From NCBI GenBank assembly GCA_030432255.1, contig JAUIHS010000001.1:124001-188000 (forward strand): DNA of 64,000 nt, written 5' to 3'. Below, piece by piece: positions 63,163 through 64,000 of this stretch (position 1 is its first letter; each line of letters starts with the position of its first letter). The notes under the pieces are model-generated. The model was not told where the DNA came from. It did no database searches and worked only from the letters and a program-made list of their open reading frames with translations. The stretch comes from Phycisphaerae bacterium (GTDB lineage: Bacteria; Planctomycetota; Phycisphaerae; Phycisphaerales; UBA1924). The translations under genes were made by a program, and so were the position numbers.

Positions 63163-63508
63163 AGATGTAGGCGATGATCGTGGTCAGCATGAAGAAGAGA
63201 ACTCGTCCGAGGAAGATGGGTCCTTCGGCTGACTGGGGATCGATGTTCGTGAAAGTGGTCGCCCACGGGTAGAGGAAGATGATCTCGACATCGAAGACGA
63301 GGAAGGCCATGGCGATGATGTAGAAGCGCACATTGAATCGCTTGCGGGCGGTATCGATGGGGTTCATGCCGGACTCATAGGTCATGGCCTTGACCGCGCC
63401 ATCGCGCTGCGGGCCGAGAATGAGCGTCAACACGACATTTGCCACGGCGAAAGTGACCGCCATGAGAATGAGGATGAGGATCGGGAGGTAGTCGATCATC
63501 TCGTACAT
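63128..63508 (-). CDS. nuoA: NADH-quinone oxidoreductase subunit A
   Basis: 126 residues with three membrane helices; the conserved loop YESGMNPIDTARKRFNVRFYIIAMAFLVFDVE identifies NuoA of complex I. TATACT at 63516-63521, seven bases from the start, could serve as a near-leaderless promoter. It lies downstream of nuoB, the reverse of the usual A-B order. Confidence 0.96.
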   Translation of the reverse strand: MYEMIDYLPILILILMAVTFAVANVVLTLILGPQRDGAVKAMTYESGMNPIDTARKRFNVRFYIIAMAFLVFDVEIIFLYPWATTFTNIDPQSAEGPIFLGRVLFFMLTTIIAYIYGYRKGVFRFD

Positions 63509-63589
63509 GGGCGGGAGTATAGCAGGTGGGGCGCGGGGAGCGAGGGGAGAGGAGCTTGTTGCATCGACCCGGAGGGCATGCCGCCGATG

Positions 63590-64000
63590 TCAGGCGTTCC
63601 CGAGGGTTGTGGGCTGGGGGGCGACATTGTGGGTGGGCTGGAGGGCGATGTTGAGGGGGATTCGTTTGCCGTCGGGGCCGCGGGGGGGGATGCCGTCTTC
63701 GTCGACGATTTTCTGGATGGCCATGACGCCTTCGATGAGTTGCTCGGGGCGTGGCGGGCAGCCGGGGACGTAGACGTCGACGGGGATGAACTGGTCGCAT
63801 CCCTGGACGACGGCGTAGGTATCGAAGACGCCGCCGGTGGAGGCGCAGGCACCCATGGAGATGACCCACTTGGGTTCAGCCATCTGCTGGTAGATGCGCT
63901 GGAGGACGGGCATGGTCTTGATGCTGATGCGTCCGGCGACGATCAGGAGGTCGGACTGGCGCGGGCTGAAGCGCATGACTTCGGCGCCGAAGCGAGCGAG
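63590..64000 (-). CDS. nuoB: NADH-quinone oxidoreductase subunit B, 5' end outside window
   Basis: About 136 residues visible; the frame is open to the last base. Family features: [64 protein letters not shown], containing the latter Cys ligands of cluster N2; the N-terminal ligands would be beyond the edge. It transfers electrons to quinone in complex I, and is followed by nuoA after an 81-base gap. Confidence 0.95.
   Translation of the reverse strand, partial: LARFGAEVMRFSPRQSDLLIVAGRISIKTMPVLQRIYQQMAEPKWVISMGACASTGGVFDTYAVVQGCDQFIPVDVYVPGCPPRPEQLIEGVMAIQKIVDEDGIPPRGPDGKRIPLNIALQPTHNVAPQPTTLGNA

Overview
The window comes from a GC-rich bacterium, most likely a planctomycete of the Phycisphaerae. 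The evidence is a set of secreted proteins ending in dockerin-like GDxNGDGxVNFxDLNxxLxxWG repeats, a PEP-CTERM-type tail, a GFTLIELLVVIAIVG pseudopilin, and two planctomycete-style ECF sigma / transmembrane Ser-Thr kinase pairs. This assignment rests on gene style; there is no rRNA in the window.

Layout. 1-3204: 3' part of an RND efflux operon (inner-membrane pump, then outer-membrane lipoprotein). 3637-8534: secreted proteins on the + strand: a small dockerin protein, two tandem paralogues with near-identical ends and different middles, and a metzincin protease 8 bases downstream. 8619-12679: sigma factor and WD40-type kinase. 13008-15535: retropepsin-like and ankyrin protein, apparently split by a frameshift. 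15536-17260: decayed DNA with a serine-recombinase remnant and two orphan reading frames. 17262-22718: secreted beta-helix dockerin protein, then a second sigma/kinase pair (TPR-type) whose kinase start is frameshifted. 22719-28481: accessory zone with dispersed repeats, a dockerin relic broken by a 114-base inversion, orphan genes, an intact IS5-family element and an initiator tRNA. 28482-35453: a giant subtilase-like protein with a degenerate matrixin-like domain and lamin-tail domains, and a Cys-rich trypsin-like protease, both ending in dockerin-like modules. 35565-42394: core genes serS, an M1 aminopeptidase, pyrG, a ParDE-like toxin-antitoxin pair and tRNA-Arg. 42469-45597: TetR operon facing a divergent alkaline-phosphatase-fold gene. 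45607-51513: envelope genes arranged around a Fur-box-like site. 51964-64000: rpsA; a DASS transporter-nfu-mutY operon; dacA-ybbR-proA; a lipoprotein/glycosyltransferase operon; and the nuoB-nuoA end of complex I.

The main theme is a large secreted repertoire (dockerin-like tails, lamin-tail domains, several proteases, PEP-CTERM tail) next to kinase/sigma modules that probably sense envelope signals. The most unusual observations are the codon-phased 114-base inversion in a dockerin relic, the two frameshifts that split otherwise well-formed proteins, the mosaic tandem paralogues, and enzyme-fold proteins whose catalytic or metal-binding residues are replaced. All functions are inferred from reading the sequence; no database search was run.
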